Source: Neobacillus pocheonensis
Lineage (GTDB): Bacteria > Bacillota > Bacilli > Bacillales > Cytobacillaceae
Length of the DNA stretch: 64,000 nt
NCBI GenBank assembly: GCA_023702235.1
Contig: JAMQCR010000001.1
Location: forward strand, 310,001 to 374,000
Direction of reading: 5' to 3'
Shown: positions 20,924-31,367 of the stretch, in pieces
Layout of the letters: every line of letters starts with the position of its first letter
How positions within the stretch are numbered: the first letter of the stretch is position 1
Translations under genes and position numbers: made by a program
Notes under the pieces: model-generated
Seen by the model: the letters and a program-made list of their open reading frames with translations, nothing else
Database searches by the model: none
Told to the model about the DNA's origin: nothing

Positions 20924-20958
20924 GAAAACTCGCCGATTGGCGAGCGGTAGCGAAGATA
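20924..20958 (+). repeat. Post-gene dispersed repeat, copy 2
   Basis: GAAAACTCGCCGATTGGCGAGC follows the metK stop almost immediately (given here in part: CTCGCC...GGCGAG hairpin). It resembles the stretch after glgP at 2018. Confidence 0.55.
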
Positions 20959-21001
20959 AAAGGGAGTTGCATTTTACATGTAGCTCCCATTTTTATTTTT
21001 T
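20958..21001 (+). terminator. Terminator after metK
   Basis: GGGAGTT and AGCTCCC form a stem (20962-20988) followed by ATTTTTATTTTTTC. Confidence 0.8.
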
Positions 21002-21197
21002 CTTCTAATTTTGGGACAAAGGAACCTAGTCAGAATGAAATGTTTAGGTTAACGTAAACATGTGAAAACTGAATGGTACCTTATTTTTCCTAACGTTCAC
21101 AGTGCCATTTTTACAAAAATAGTGGTAGTATTAGAGAGTATGTTTTTTGAAGAACATCCTGTTTAGGATATTTAGAATGGAGTAGGTGAGGTACATA

Positions 21198-23103
21198 ATG
21201 TGTGGCTTTATTGGTTGTGTACACGACAAAACACAAAACTTTAGTAATGAACAAAAACAACAATTTAAAAATATGAATGATGTTATTACCCATCGTGGAC
21301 CTGATGATGATGGCTTTTATTATGATGATCACATTCAATTTGGTTTTAGACGTTTAAGTATTATTGATATTGAAAGCGGGCATCAACCGCTTACTTATGA
21401 AAATGAGCGGTACTGGATTATTTTTAACGGTGAGGTTTATAACTATGTAGAGCTTCGTGAAGAACTTCTCAAAGAGGGCTTAACATTTGCTACAAGCTCT
21501 GATACAGAGGTTATTATCGCGCTTTACAGTAAGTTGAAAGAAAAAGCAGTGGAAAAACTACGTGGAATGTTTTCTTTTGTTATTTGGGATAAACAAGAAC
21601 AAAGCCTTTATGGTGCCCGAGACCCATTTGGAATTAAACCATTTTTCTATATGGAAGAAGGCGAAAAAACATTCTTTGCATCTGAGAAAAAAAGCATTCT
21701 GCTTGCACTTGAAAATGATGTTCTTAACTATGATGCCTTACAGCATTATTTAACTTATCAGTTCGTTCCTGAACCAAGCACGCTTTCCGAAGGAATTAGT
21801 AAGTTAGAGCCTGGACATTTTTTCACAAAGAAAATTGGCTCACCAATGGAAATTAAACGTTATTGGAAGGCAAATTTTCAGCCTATCCACAAATCTGAGG
21901 CTGACTATATTAAAGAAATTAAAGATGTATTAATTGACTCTGTTAAAATGCATATGCGAAGTGATGTTCCCGTTGGTTCCTTCCTTTCGGGTGGAATTGA
22001 TTCATCTATTATTGCGTCAATAGCAAAAGAATTTCACCCTGCCATTAAAACCTTCTCTGTTGGTTTTGAACACAATGGCTTTAGTGAAATTGATGTTGCC
22101 AAAGAAACCGCTGATAAGCTGGGCGTTGAAAACATCAGCTATATCATTACACCACAGGAATATATGAATGAAATTCCAAAGATTATGTGGCATATGGATG
22201 ATCCGCTCGCGGATCCGGCTTGTGTTCCGCTTTACTTTGTTGCCCGTGAAGCAAGAAAGCACGTAACCGTTGTTCTTTCTGGTGAAGGTGCGGATGAAGT
22301 TGTTTGGTGGCTACAATATTTACCGTGAGCCTCAGTCATTAGATGTTTTTAATAAAATCCCAAGAGTTGGAAAAGTGCTTCTAAAAGGGATTGCCAACAT
22401 GATGCCTGAAGGGACAAAGGGCAAAAGCTTTATCGAACGCGGTGTCACTCCAATGGAAGAGCGCTATATCGGTAATGCGAAAATGTTCACGGAAGAAGAA
22501 AAGCGTGAAATTTTAACTGTTTATCGTGAAGGATTGAACTATTTAGACATTACGAAGCCGCTTTATGCAGAATCTAGAGGCTATGATCCAGTCGATCGGA
22601 TGCAATACATCGATATCCATACTTGGATGCGCGGTGATATTTTGCTCAAGGCAGATAAAATGACGATGGCTCATTCATTAGAGCTGCGTGTTCCTTTCCT
22701 TGATAAAGAGGTATTTGCCACAGCATCAAAAATACCAACTAGCTTGAAAACTGCGAATGGTACCACTAAGTATATTTTGCGAAAAGCAGCGGAGGGAATT
22801 GTTCCTGCTCATGTGCTAGATCGTAAAAAACTTGGTTTCCCTGTTCCAATCCGCCATTGGTTGAAGGATGAAATGAACGATTGGGCGAAAACCATCATCC
22901 GTGAAAGTAACACGGATCATTTAATCAATAAAACATACGTTTTAAGATTGCTTGAGGACCATTGCCAAGGTAAAGCAGATAACAGCCGGAAAATCTGGAC
23001 TGTGCTCATGTTCATGGTTTGGCACCAAGTTTACGTGGAAGAAAAGTACTCCTTTCAACGTGATTATGCAGAAAAAAGAGTTCTTGAAACAGTGAAGCAC
23101 TAA
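21198..23103 (+). CDS. asnB: Asparagine synthase, glutamine-hydrolysing (frameshifted)
   Basis: Amidates aspartate using glutamine and ATP. Start at ATG 21198 so that Cys2 (MCGF) is the N-terminal nucleophile of the glutaminase domain; AGGTGAGG lies before it. N-terminal class II amidotransferase (ITHRGPDDDG, NGEVYNY), C-terminal synthase with PP-loop FLSGGIDSS. At about 22300 one extra T breaks GADEVFGGYNIYREP; removing it joins the halves, giving about 635 residues as in AsnB. Functional in the cell by inference. Confidence 0.93.
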
Positions 23104-23118
23104 ATGATCTTACACTTG

Positions 23119-23153
23119 AGGCTGACTTATTTCATATAAGTCAGCCTTTTTTT
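23119..23153. terminator. Terminator between asnB and ytoA
   Basis: AGGCTGACTTAT and ATAAGTCAGCCT form a 12-bp perfect stem followed by seven T. Confidence 0.88.
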
Positions 23154-23159
23154 GATTTG

Positions 23160-23689
23160 TTAAGATTGCAGTGATTTATAATATTGGGCTTTTTCTGCAT
23201 ACTCTCTAGTGATTCTTTCCATGTCCATGATGTCATCAGAATTTAATTCTCTAATAACTTTAGCTGGTCTGCCAAATGCTAAAGTATTATTTTCTTTCCT
23301 TGTGATGGAGGAATTTTCTTTCCTTGTGGAACGAGGCTTCCGGCACCGATGAAAGCCCCTTCTCCGATTTCAGCGTTATCAAGGACAATCGAGCCCATCC
23401 CGATTAACGCCTTTTTCCTAATCATACAGCTATGAAGAATCACTTGATGACCAATGGTTACCTCATCTTCTAAAATAAGCGGATTATTAGGGCTTTGGTG
23501 TAAAACAGAGTTGTCTTGGATATTCACTTTTTTTCCGATAATGGTTGGGGCAACATCGCCTCTGATGACCGTGTTAAACCAGACGCTTGACTCTTCACCA
23601 ATTTCAACATCACCAGTAATGGTTACAAAATCCGCAATAAAGGCAGATTCAGCTATTAAAGGGTATTTATCATTAAATGGATAAATCAC
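23160..23689 (-). CDS. ytoA: YtoA, gamma-carbonic anhydrase-like hexapeptide protein (disrupted)
   Basis: Left-handed beta-helix (hexapeptide repeat) protein of the gamma-carbonic anhydrase / PaaY group. FVTITGDVEIGEESSVWFN, IRGDVAPTIIG, ILEDEVTIGHQVILH and GEGAFIGAGSLVPQGKKIPP are typical. After IPP the frame is lost: 16 bases (rc of 23313-23328) are repeated at 23289-23304, so about 17 extra bases follow the Pro codons. Skipping them restores LAFGRPAKVIREL and the usual C-terminal helix down to TAA at 23160-23162. Either a real short duplication or an assembly artefact. Confidence 0.85.
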
Positions 23690-23901
23690 GATACTCGCTC
23701 CTTTTTGGAATAATCATTCCATTCTATTGAAACGGAATGGTTTATTAAATGGCTACTTTTCCTTATCTATGGTAATGCACATTCAAGAGCACATGCAAAT
23801 AATTAGTTACGTTAAATCGGTTAATTCTTGCTGTTATACGTTTGGAGTGTAATAATGTTAAAATAAAAAAATGGAGTCTATTTTTTAGGAGGAAAAGAAA
23901 T

Positions 23902-24705
23902 ATGTGGAAGTGGGAAGCGGAAGGGGAAGCGAAAGCAGTCATTGTGATGGTTCATGGGGCGATGGAGCACCATCGGCGATATGGATGGCTCATTGAAATG
24001 TGGCGAACATCAGGCTTTCATGTGATAATGGCTGATCTTCCTGGACAAGGCATGACAACAAGATCCCGCAGGGGGCATATTGATTCCTTTGATGAATACA
24101 TATATGAAGTGAAGGACTGGGTACAGGCAGCCTATCGGTATGATTTACCTGTTTTTTTGCTTGGTCATAGTATGGGAGGTTTGATTTCAATTCGCCTCCT
24201 GCAGGAAGAGAAGTTGAATATTGCTGGGGTCATTCTCTCTTCACCATGTCTTGGACTTGTTAAAACACAACCCAAAATATTAGAATTAGTTTCACATGTA
24301 TTAAATGTGGTTTTTCCATCATTAAGAATGAATTCCGGTTTAACTATTCAAATGGCAACAAGAAATGAGGATGTTCGAGAAGCAGACTCGAACGATACTC
24401 TATATATTACAAAAATTTCTATTAGGTGGTATCGCGAACTAGTGGCTGCAATGAATGAAGCATTCGTGAATCTTGGGAAAACTCAAGATATTCCTATGCT
24501 TGTGATGCAAGGCGGTGATGACAAGATCGTGAAAAAAGCGACGGTTAAGGAGTGGTTTAATCATGTTCCGCTTTCAGAAAAAAGATTTAAAGAATGGCAA
24601 AAATGCTACCACGAAGTTTTCAATGAACCTGAGCGTGAAGAGGTATTTGAATACGCCAAGGATTTTGTCAACAGCCAATTAAAATCAATTGGCTATATCG
24701 TTTAA
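23902..24705 (+). CDS. ytpA: YtpA alpha/beta hydrolase (phospholipase-like)
   Basis: Monoacylglycerol-lipase / lysophospholipase type hydrolase; B. subtilis YtpA is linked to bacilysocin production. 267 residues from ATG 23902 behind AGGAGG. VHGA at residues 18-20, nucleophile Ser90 in GHSMGG, MQGGDDKIV (acid) and the late CYHEVFNEPEREE (catalytic His). An upstream reading adds about 20 residues but lacks a ribosome site. Intact; followed 13 bases later by ytpB. Confidence 0.9.
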   Translation: MWKWEAEGEAKAVIVMVHGAMEHHRRYGWLIEMWRTSGFHVIMADLPGQGMTTRSRRGHIDSFDEYIYEVKDWVQAAYRYDLPVFLLGHSMGGLISIRLLQEEKLNIAGVILSSPCLGLVKTQPKILELVSHVLNVVFPSLRMNSGLTIQMATRNEDVREADSNDTLYITKISIRWYRELVAAMNEAFVNLGKTQDIPMLVMQGGDDKIVKKATVKEWFNHVPLSEKRFKEWQKCYHEVFNEPEREEVFEYAKDFVNSQLKSIGYIV

Positions 24706-24718
24706 AAGAGGTGAAGGG

Positions 24719-25824
24719 ATGAAGTTTTCTATGACGCCAATCTACCTCATGTCACAGGTATACCGCAAAATAATTCCAACAGTCCATCAAGAACTGGATT
24801 ACTGGAAAAGCCGTGCTGAGAAAATTCCGAATCCTGAGCTGCGAAATCGGCCCTTGCCAGTATCGAGCATAAAACGTTTCACTGCGAAGGAGGGGCGATT
24901 CTTGCTTTAATGGCAGAGGAGCATTTCCAAAAGGCGATTAAATTTATCGTCGCCTACCAGACCATCAGCGACTATTTAGATAATCTTTGTGACAGAAGTA
25001 CTTCTCTTGATCCCAATGACTTTGCAGCACTTCATGAATCGATGGCGGATGCCTTAACATTGGGGGACAATGACAAGAATTATTACCGGCTTCGTGCGGA
25101 TCAAGATGATGACAACTATTTACATGATCTCTCGGAAACCTGCCGCTCTGTTTTAAGGGAATTGCCGAATTATGAATTAATTAAGGATTATCTCCTAGAA
25201 CTTTGCCAGTATTATTGCGATTTGCAGATTCACAAACATGTGGCCCTTGAGGAGCGGGTACCACGTTTGGAAAAATGGTTTCATACTTATCAAAATAGGC
25301 TGCCGGAGATGGAATGGTATGAATTTTCAGCCTGCTCTGGATCGACACTGGGGATTTTTTGTTTGATTTCTTATGCCATGCGCGAGGATTTTCAGGCAAG
25401 TGATGCAGAAAATATTCGCAAGGGATATTTTCCTTATATTCAGGGGTTACATATCTTATTGGATTATTTCATTGACCAGGAGGAAGATTTGGCAGGCGGT
25501 GACTTGAATTTTTGTTTTTATTACGAAAATCAGGAAAGGCTTTTTAATCGCTTAAAGCACTTCCTTATAGAAGCTGATCGGCATACGGAATTCCTTCCAC
25601 ATAAAAAGTTTCATCAGCTTATCAATCGGGGCTTATTAGGGATTTATTTATCGGATAGTAAGGTTCGAAAACAAAAAAATGTCAGGAAGCTTGCAAAAGG
25701 AATCATTAAATCGGGTGGAATCATTAGCTATTTCTTTTATATAAATGGCCTTTGCCTATCGTTCCTTTCAAAAATGGGTGCCATCTGCGGTTTTGAGGCT
25801 GATTTTAAAATAAAAAAAGGATAA
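24719..25824 (+). CDS. ytpB: YtpB, tetraprenyl-beta-curcumene synthase (frameshifted)
   Basis: DUF2600 family large terpene synthase; in B. subtilis it cyclises heptaprenyl diphosphate to tetraprenyl-beta-curcumene, precursor of C35 sesquarterpenes. ATG 24719 behind GAGGTGAAG. The frame breaks at 24849-24853 (GGGCCC read as GGCCC); adding one base gives ALASIEHKTFHCEGGAILAL and joins the second part AEEHFQKAIKFIVAYQTISDYLDNL with its Asp-rich motif. About 368 residues after correction. Forms an operon with ytpA. Confidence 0.88.
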
Positions 25825-25866
25825 ACCGGGGGGAACAAACTGTAAAAAAAACCCAAAAGCCTGGTC

Positions 25867-26439
25867 TTACCGTTTTCCAATCGCAACAATAAAAGACGGA
25901 TTATTCTTTTGGTTAATAAACTGATATTGTAAGACATCTGCAGCTTTTTGATCAATTTGTTGGCAATAATGGAGCAGGGCATCCCTTTCTATAGCACCAT
26001 CAGGGTGACCGGGATAAATCACAATAACGATGATTCCTTCAGGTGCCATCATCTCCAACAACTGTTCAACTGCTGCAATGGTTGTTTCTGATTTAGTAAC
26101 AATCGATTTATCACTTCCAGGCAAGAAGCCTAAATTAAAAATGGCACCTGAAACCTTGCCGTGATATGTTGCAGGAATGTTATCAAAAAGAGTTTCATGT
26201 CCTTCGTGAATAAGGGAAACCCGCTCCAGCATACCGTGCTGGATAAGTCGCTCCTTGCTTGTTAAAATGGCTTCCTTTTGAACATCAAAGCCAAATACAA
26301 AGCCATCCTTACCAACAAGTTCGGCTAAAAACAAAATATCGTGGCCATTTCCCACTGTCGCATCCACAGCAATATCTCCAGTTTTTACCACCTTTTCAAG
26401 TAACCTTTTAGTAAAGGGAAGAATTCGGTCCAATTTCAT
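25867..26439 (-). CDS. mnmM: MnmM (YtqB), tRNA mnm5s2U34 methyltransferase
   Basis: Class I SAM-dependent methyltransferase. From published work on B. subtilis YtqB, it methylates the aminomethyl group of nm5(s2)U at the tRNA wobble position. 190 residues: SAM loop VDATVGNGHD (residues 25-34), acidic VFGFDVQKEA and the catalytic-type block FNLGFLPGSDK. Directly downstream of mnmL on the same strand, which supplies its substrate. Confidence 0.9.
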   Translation of the reverse strand: MKLDRILPFTKRLLEKVVKTGDIAVDATVGNGHDILFLAELVGKDGFVFGFDVQKEAILTSKERLIQHGMLERVSLIHEGHETLFDNIPATYHGKVSGAIFNLGFLPGSDKSIVTKSETTIAAVEQLLEMMAPEGIIVIVIYPGHPDGAIERDALLHYCQQIDQKAADVLQYQFINQKNNPSFIVAIGKR

Positions 26440-26443
26440 GATA

Positions 26444-27396
26444 TTACTTCCCCTTACGATAAAATTTACCTTGCCAGCTGTCTCTTCGCTTTAGCTCAGC
26501 ATCAATGGCATTTAATACTTCCCATTTGTTTACACTCCACATCGGACCTACCATTAAGTCTATCGGCCGTCGCCGGTAATGCGATGAACAATCATTTCCG
26601 GCGGTAAAATTTCCAATTGGTCGCATACTAAGTTTACATAATTTTCTTTTGAAAGAAAATCGAGCAGTCCTTTTTCATATTGCTTAACCATTGGTGTACC
26701 CTTTAAAAGATGGAGTAAGTGGATTTTAATTCCTTGCACGTCCAATTTCGCAACTTCACGGGCTGTTTCCATCATCATTTCATTGGATTCAAGCGGCAGG
26801 CCATTAATAATATGTGAGCAAATGCGAATCCCGTGCCTCCTTAGCTTATTAACGCCATCAACATAACATTGAAAATCATGGGCCCGATTGATGAGTAGTG
26901 CTGTGCGTTCATGGATAGTCTGTAGGCCAAGTTCAACCCATAAATACGTTCTTTCGTTTAATTCCGCTAAGTATTCAACTACATCATCTGGAAGACAATC
27001 GGGACGTGTAGCAATAGATAGTCCAACTACCCCTTCCTGCTCGAGAACCTGCTCAAATCGTTCACGAAGAACCTCTACTGGGGCATGTGTATTCGTGTAG
27101 GCTTGAAAATAGGCCATGTATTTGCCATCTTTCCACTTTGTATGCATTTTTTCTTTAATTTCACGGAATTGTGTTTCCAGGGTTTCTGTCCGATCACCGG
27201 CAAAATCCCCGGAACCGGCGGCACTACAAAAGGTGCAGCCACCGTGAGCGACCGTACCATCACGGTTTGGGCAGTCAAAGCCTCCATCTAGTGCTACTTT
27301 AAAAACCTTATGGCCGAATTGCTTGCGAAGATGATAGTTCCATGTGTGGTAACGTTTATCGTCAGAGGCATATGGAAAAGGTTTGGTCTGAAGCAT
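26444..27396 (-). CDS. mnmL: MnmL (YtqA), radical SAM tRNA-modifying enzyme (frameshifted)
   Basis: Radical SAM protein of the YhcC/YtqA group; in B. subtilis reported to convert cmnm5(s2)U to nm5(s2)U before MnmM acts. Iron-sulfur cysteines C42, C54 and C57 (CPNRDGTVAHGGCTFC). Barrel continues with GLSIATRPDCLPDD, VELGLQTIHE and GIKIHLLHLLKGTP. At 26565-26568 (GGCC) the frame breaks; one base gives TGDGPIDLMVGPMWS and the usual C-terminus SWQGKFYRKGK. About 317 residues. mnmM starts about 4 bases after it. Confidence 0.88.
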
Positions 27397-27580
27397 GTCA
27401 GAAACCTCCTTTTATTGAAAAATTTAATCACATAAATTCAATTTTATCATGAAGTTTATGGCATATCCAATTGTACAAATTGGCAGCAATTATCAATATT
27501 CCATAGTCATAGGAAAAAGAATGGAGAACACAATAAGAAATGAAGCAGTGTGCTTCAATGAAGATAAAGGGGGTTCTTAG

Positions 27581-27838
27581 ATGGCTACTCGTGACTCAAT
27601 GGATAATTTAATGCAAAAATGTGAGGATGCTATTCGATATGCCCAGAACCAATATAGAGAAAGCAGCCTTCAACAGCAATATAATAATGATGATTATACA
27701 AAAGCTTTGCAGGGGCTTGAAGAAACGTATCAGGATATTGCAACGATGGCACATAGTGCAAACTCGCAACAACGGGAACAGCTGCACAGAATGAGACTGC
27801 AGCTTCAGCAGGTTCAAAACACGATGATTTTACAATAG
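27581..27838 (+). CDS. ytzC: YtzC, DUF2524 family
   Basis: 85-residue hydrophilic, Gln-rich helical protein with coiled-coil character (QEETYQDI, QQREQLHRMRLQLQQVQ). AAAGGGGG lies before the ATG. Matches B. subtilis YtzC in size and place. Function unknown. Confidence 0.85.
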   Translation: MATRDSMDNLMQKCEDAIRYAQNQYRESSLQQQYNNDDYTKALQGLEETYQDIATMAHSANSQQREQLHRMRLQLQQVQNTMILQ

Positions 27839-27866
27839 GCTTAAGAAATTAAAGGAGGAAATCCTG

Positions 27867-28037
27867 TTGAAAAAACGTTCTAAGCAACAAAACCCTGAAC
27901 AAAAGACTCGTAACGGCAGCAATAACCAAGATATGGAGCTTGGGCAGGATTACGATCTTGTGAAACAGTCAAAAAAGAACTATGAAAAAACAGGCGGCCA
28001 GCCTGTTAAATCTAAATTTCATCAAGAAAATGAATAA
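27867..28037 (+). CDS. Small hydrophilic protein, 56 aa
   Basis: TTG start at 27867, eight bases after AAAGGAGG. Lys/Gln/Asn-rich and without hydrophobic segments: MKKRSKQQNPEQKTRNG opening and KTGGQPVKSKFHQENE ending. The composition is reminiscent of small spore-core proteins, but I do not recognise the family with certainty. Directly follows ytzC and ends before a hairpin. Confidence 0.6.
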   Translation: MKKRSKQQNPEQKTRNGSNNQDMELGQDYDLVKQSKKNYEKTGGQPVKSKFHQENE

Positions 28038-28059
28038 TCATCATAAAACATTCAAAGTG

Positions 28060-28080
28060 CCCTCAACATTGTGTTGAGGG
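28060..28080 (+). terminator. Terminator after the 56-aa gene
   Basis: CCCTCAACA and TGTTGAGGG, 9-bp perfect stem with a 3-base loop; the tail TCATTTA is only weakly T-rich. Confidence 0.6.
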
Positions 28081-28083
28081 TCA

Positions 28084-28145
28084 TTTATGGTGACAGGCAC
28101 CGTTCGTGGACAAATTTCATATTTGTCCACTCAGGGAGGACAGGG
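28084..28145. repeat. REP-like palindromic element
   Basis: GGTGACAGGCACC followed by TGGACAAAT / ATTTGTCCA hairpin and CTCAGGGAGGACAG. The GTGACAGGCAC block with a following hairpin is a pattern I recall from REP sequences mobilised by RAYT transposases in Bacillus. Only one copy was seen in this window. Confidence 0.5.
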
Positions 28146-28280
28146 CGTTTTCGGACTCTTTGTCTTTTTTTGAGTTTAAATGGGAGAACATGGGGATATG
28201 ATGAAAATAGACGCACGTTCGCTTGCAACATGTTAGAAAATTTAATACAATAACCGTATACTTCTATATTGAAAAAACAG

Positions 28281-28520
28281 TGATGAGGAATAGTAATGGT
28301 TAATACCCGCAATTAGAGAGTTGACGGCTGGTGAGAGTCAATCGGGTACATCATGAACTCGCCTATGAGTTGCAAACGTGAATGAAAAAGTAATGTTTGC
28401 CGTTTTCCGCGTTAAGGATGAATGAAGCGAGTGTTTATAACACTAATGTGGGTGGTACCGCGGGAAGATACATACAATCCTCTCGTCCCTTTTTTGGGAT
28501 GAGAGGTTTTTTATTTTTTT
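28281..28520 (+). ncRNA. T-box leader of leuS (Leu, CUC specifier)
   Basis: Contains the 5' AGTA region (GAGGAATAGTAATGG), a likely specifier CTC at 28358-28360 (leucine), and the T-box AATGTGGGTGGTACCGCGG at 28445-28463. It ends in a terminator with CCTCTCGTCCC / GGGATGAGAGG stem (28479-28506) followed by a T run. Uncharged tRNA-Leu should favour the antiterminator and switch on leuS. Confidence 0.93.
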
Positions 28521-28536
28521 ATAGGAGGAAATCGAT

Positions 28537-30953
28537 ATGAGTTTCGATCATCAACAAATCGAAAAGAAGTGGCAAAAGAAATGGGAAGAAGAAAAAACCT
28601 TTAAAACAAGCGAAGAATTTGGGAAAAGGAAATTCTACGCTTTAGATATGTTTCCATATCCATCAGGGGCGGGACTACATGTTGGCCACCCTGAAGGCTA
28701 TACGGCAACCGATATCCTTTCGCGCTTAAAGCGAATGCAGGGCTACAATGTCCTTCATCCAATGGGCTGGGATGCATTTGGTCTGCCAGCTGAACAATAT
28801 GCCCTAGATACTGGTAATGATCCAGCCGAATTTACAAAGAAAAATATTGATACATTCCGCAGACAAATTAAATCACTTGGATTCTCGTATGATTGGGACC
28901 GGGAAGTGAATACGACTGACCCTGAATATTATAAATGGACACAGTGGATTTTCTTACAGCTATTTGAAAAAGGTCTTGCCTATATTGATGAAGTAGCGGT
29001 GAATTGGTGTCCTGCACTTGGAACGGTTTTAGCAAATGAAGAAGTGATTGATGGAAAAAGTGAACGCGGCGGACACCCGGTTGAACGCCGTCCAATGAAG
29101 CAATGGATGTTGAAAATCACAGCTTACGCGGATCGTTTGCTTGAAGACCTTGAAGAGCTTGATTGGCCGGAAAGTCTTAAAGATATGCAGCGCAATTGGA
29201 TCGGCCACTCTGAAGGAGCAGAAGTTACCTTTACCATCGATGGTCACGATGAAACCTTTACCGTATTTACGACACGTCCGGATACATTGTTTGGTGCAAC
29301 CTATGCGGTGCTTGCTCCTGAGCATTCGTTTGTTGATAAAATTACAACGGCTGAACAACGTTCCGCAGTTGATGCCTATTTAGATAAAGTGAAAAGCAAG
29401 AGTGATCTTGAACGTACAGACCTTGCGAAAGAAAAAACAGGAGTATTTACCGGTGCGTACGCGATCAATCCAGCAAATGGCGAGAAAATGCCAATTTGGA
29501 TTGCCGATTATGTATTGGTAAGCTACGGTACCGGTGCAATCATGGCCGTACCTGCTCATGATGAGCGTGACTATGAATTTGCTAAACAGTTTGATTTACC
29601 TATTAAGCAGGTTGTTGCCGGCGGAGATATTGAAAAAGAAGCCTACACAGGTGATGGTGAACATATAAATTCTGATTTCCTAAATGGATTAGATAAGACT
29701 GAAGCAATTCAAAAAATGATTGCTTGGCTTGAAGAAAAGGGGATTGGAACAAAGAAGGTAACGTTCCGTTTACGCGATTGGTTATTTAGCCGCCAGCGTT
29801 ACTGGGGAGAACCGATTCCGATTATCCATTGGGAAGATGGCACAATGACTGCCGTTCCAGAGGTTCAGCTTCCATTAACATTACCGAAAACGAAAGAAAT
29901 CAGACCATCCGGAACGGGCGAATCCCCACTTGCCGTGATTGAGGATTGGGTAAACGTGGTTGATTCGGAAACTGGTAAAAAGGCCGCCGTGAAACCAATA
30001 CAATGCCGCAATGGGCAGGCAGCTGCTGGTATTATTTACGCTATATTGATCCAAAAAATGATCAGTCACTTGCTGCTGAGGAAAAATTAAAACACTGGCT
30101 TCCAGTCGACACCTATATTGGCGGAGCAGAGCATGCGGTCCTCCATTTACTTTATGCCCGCTTTTGGCATAAATTCCTGTATGATATCGGTGTTGTCCCA
30201 ACCAAAGAACCATTCCAAAAGCTATTTAACCAAGGGATGATTCTCGGCGAAAACAATGAAAAAATGAGTAAGTCAAAAGGAAATGTTGTGAATCCTGACG
30301 ATATCGTTGGCAGCCATGGTGCGGATACCCTTCGCTTGTATGAAATGTTTATGGGACCGCTTGATGCATCAATTGCTTGGTCGACGAATGGGCTTGATGG
30401 ATCACGTCGTTTCCTAGATCGGATTTGGCGCTTAATGGTCGAAGAAGATGGAGAGTTGAATCCAAAAATTCAGCCAAATGAAGATGCTTCTAATTTGGAA
30501 AAAGTGTATCATCAAACAGTTAAAAAAGTAACCGAGGATTACGAAGGCTTGAGATTTAATACGGCTATTTCGCAAATGATGGTATTTATTAACGAAGCTT
30601 ATAAATCAACCGTTCTTCCAAAGGATTATATGGAAGGCTTTGTAAAATTACTTTCCCCAGTTTGTCCTCATGTTACAGAGGAGCTTTGGTCTAAGTTAGG
30701 ACATCATGATACCATTTCCTATGAAGCGTGGCCTGCATATGATGAAGCGAAGCTAGTGGATGAAGAAGTTGAAATTGTTATTCAAGTGAATGGGAAAGTA
30801 AAAACAAAGCTTATGGTCCCAACCGATGCAAGCAAAGAATCATTAGAAGAAATTGCCATGGATGATGACCGAGTGAAGGAACAAATCGAAGGAAAAACGA
30901 TTCGTAAAGTCATTACGGTGCCGGGAAAATTGGTGAATATTGTTGCAAATTAA
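28537..30953 (+). CDS. leuS: Leucyl-tRNA synthetase (frameshifted)
   Basis: Class Ia aminoacyl-tRNA synthetase. ATG 28537 behind ATAGGAGG. HIGH-type motif [12 protein letters not shown], an editing domain in the middle (TTRPDTLFG) and KMSKSKGNV before the anticodon domain. The frame breaks at 29982-29985: AAAGGCCGCC in place of AAAGGGCCGCC; adding one G gives [20 protein letters not shown]. Corrected length is 805 residues, as in B. subtilis. Essential, so certainly intact in the cell. Confidence 0.96.
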
Positions 30954-31002
30954 AATAATGGAAGGGGCTCTTCCAGGCCTTTTCTTATAAGGAGATGGAC
31001 TA

Positions 31003-31308
31003 ATGGAAGAGATTCAAATCATTACACCAGAAGAACTACAAAAGAAGCTTGAGAACGGGGAAAAGCTCGAGATTGTTGATGTAAGAGAAGATGAAGAGGT
31101 GGTAGCGGGTATGGTTCCAGGGGCAAAGCATATTCGCATGGGGGATATCCCGATGAATCTTGATTATTTTGATAAAGATAAAGAATACATTTTCATCTGC
31201 CGTTCGAGCCACCGCAGTGGAAATGTATGCTACTATCTTCAGGAACAGGGATATAAAGTCCGCAATATGATTGGCGGCATGCTAGCATGGACAGGTGAGA
31301 CAAAATAA
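31003..31308 (+). CDS. ytwF: YtwF, single-domain rhodanese
   Basis: 101-residue rhodanese-like sulfurtransferase. Active loop CRSSHR with C66 and R71, preceded by EIVDVREDEEVVAGMVPGAKHI, the usual rhodanese N-terminal block. ATAAGGAGATGG lies before the ATG. Same place as in B. subtilis, behind leuS. The sulfur acceptor is unknown. Confidence 0.92.
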   Translation: MEEIQIITPEELQKKLENGEKLEIVDVREDEEVVAGMVPGAKHIRMGDIPMNLDYFDKDKEYIFICRSSHRSGNVCYYLQEQGYKVRNMIGGMLAWTGETK

Positions 31309-31314
31309 AGGAAA

Positions 31315-31346
31315 AACCAATTCCGAACTTTGGAGTTGGTTTTTTA
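31315..31346 (+). terminator. Terminator after ytwF
   Basis: AACCAATTCC and GGAGTTGGTT hairpin followed by TTTTTA. Confidence 0.8.
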
Positions 31347-31367
31347 TTTGATATTTTCAACTTAATA

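Noticed and set aside
22290..22320. Programmed frameshifting in asnB
   Set aside because: No slippery heptamer or downstream stem was seen, and many neighbouring genes have similar indels; a sequencing error is simpler.
23454..23684. Plus-strand ORF opposite ytoA and many similar ORFs opposite other genes
   Set aside because: They are shadows of conserved genes on the other strand and lack ribosome sites.
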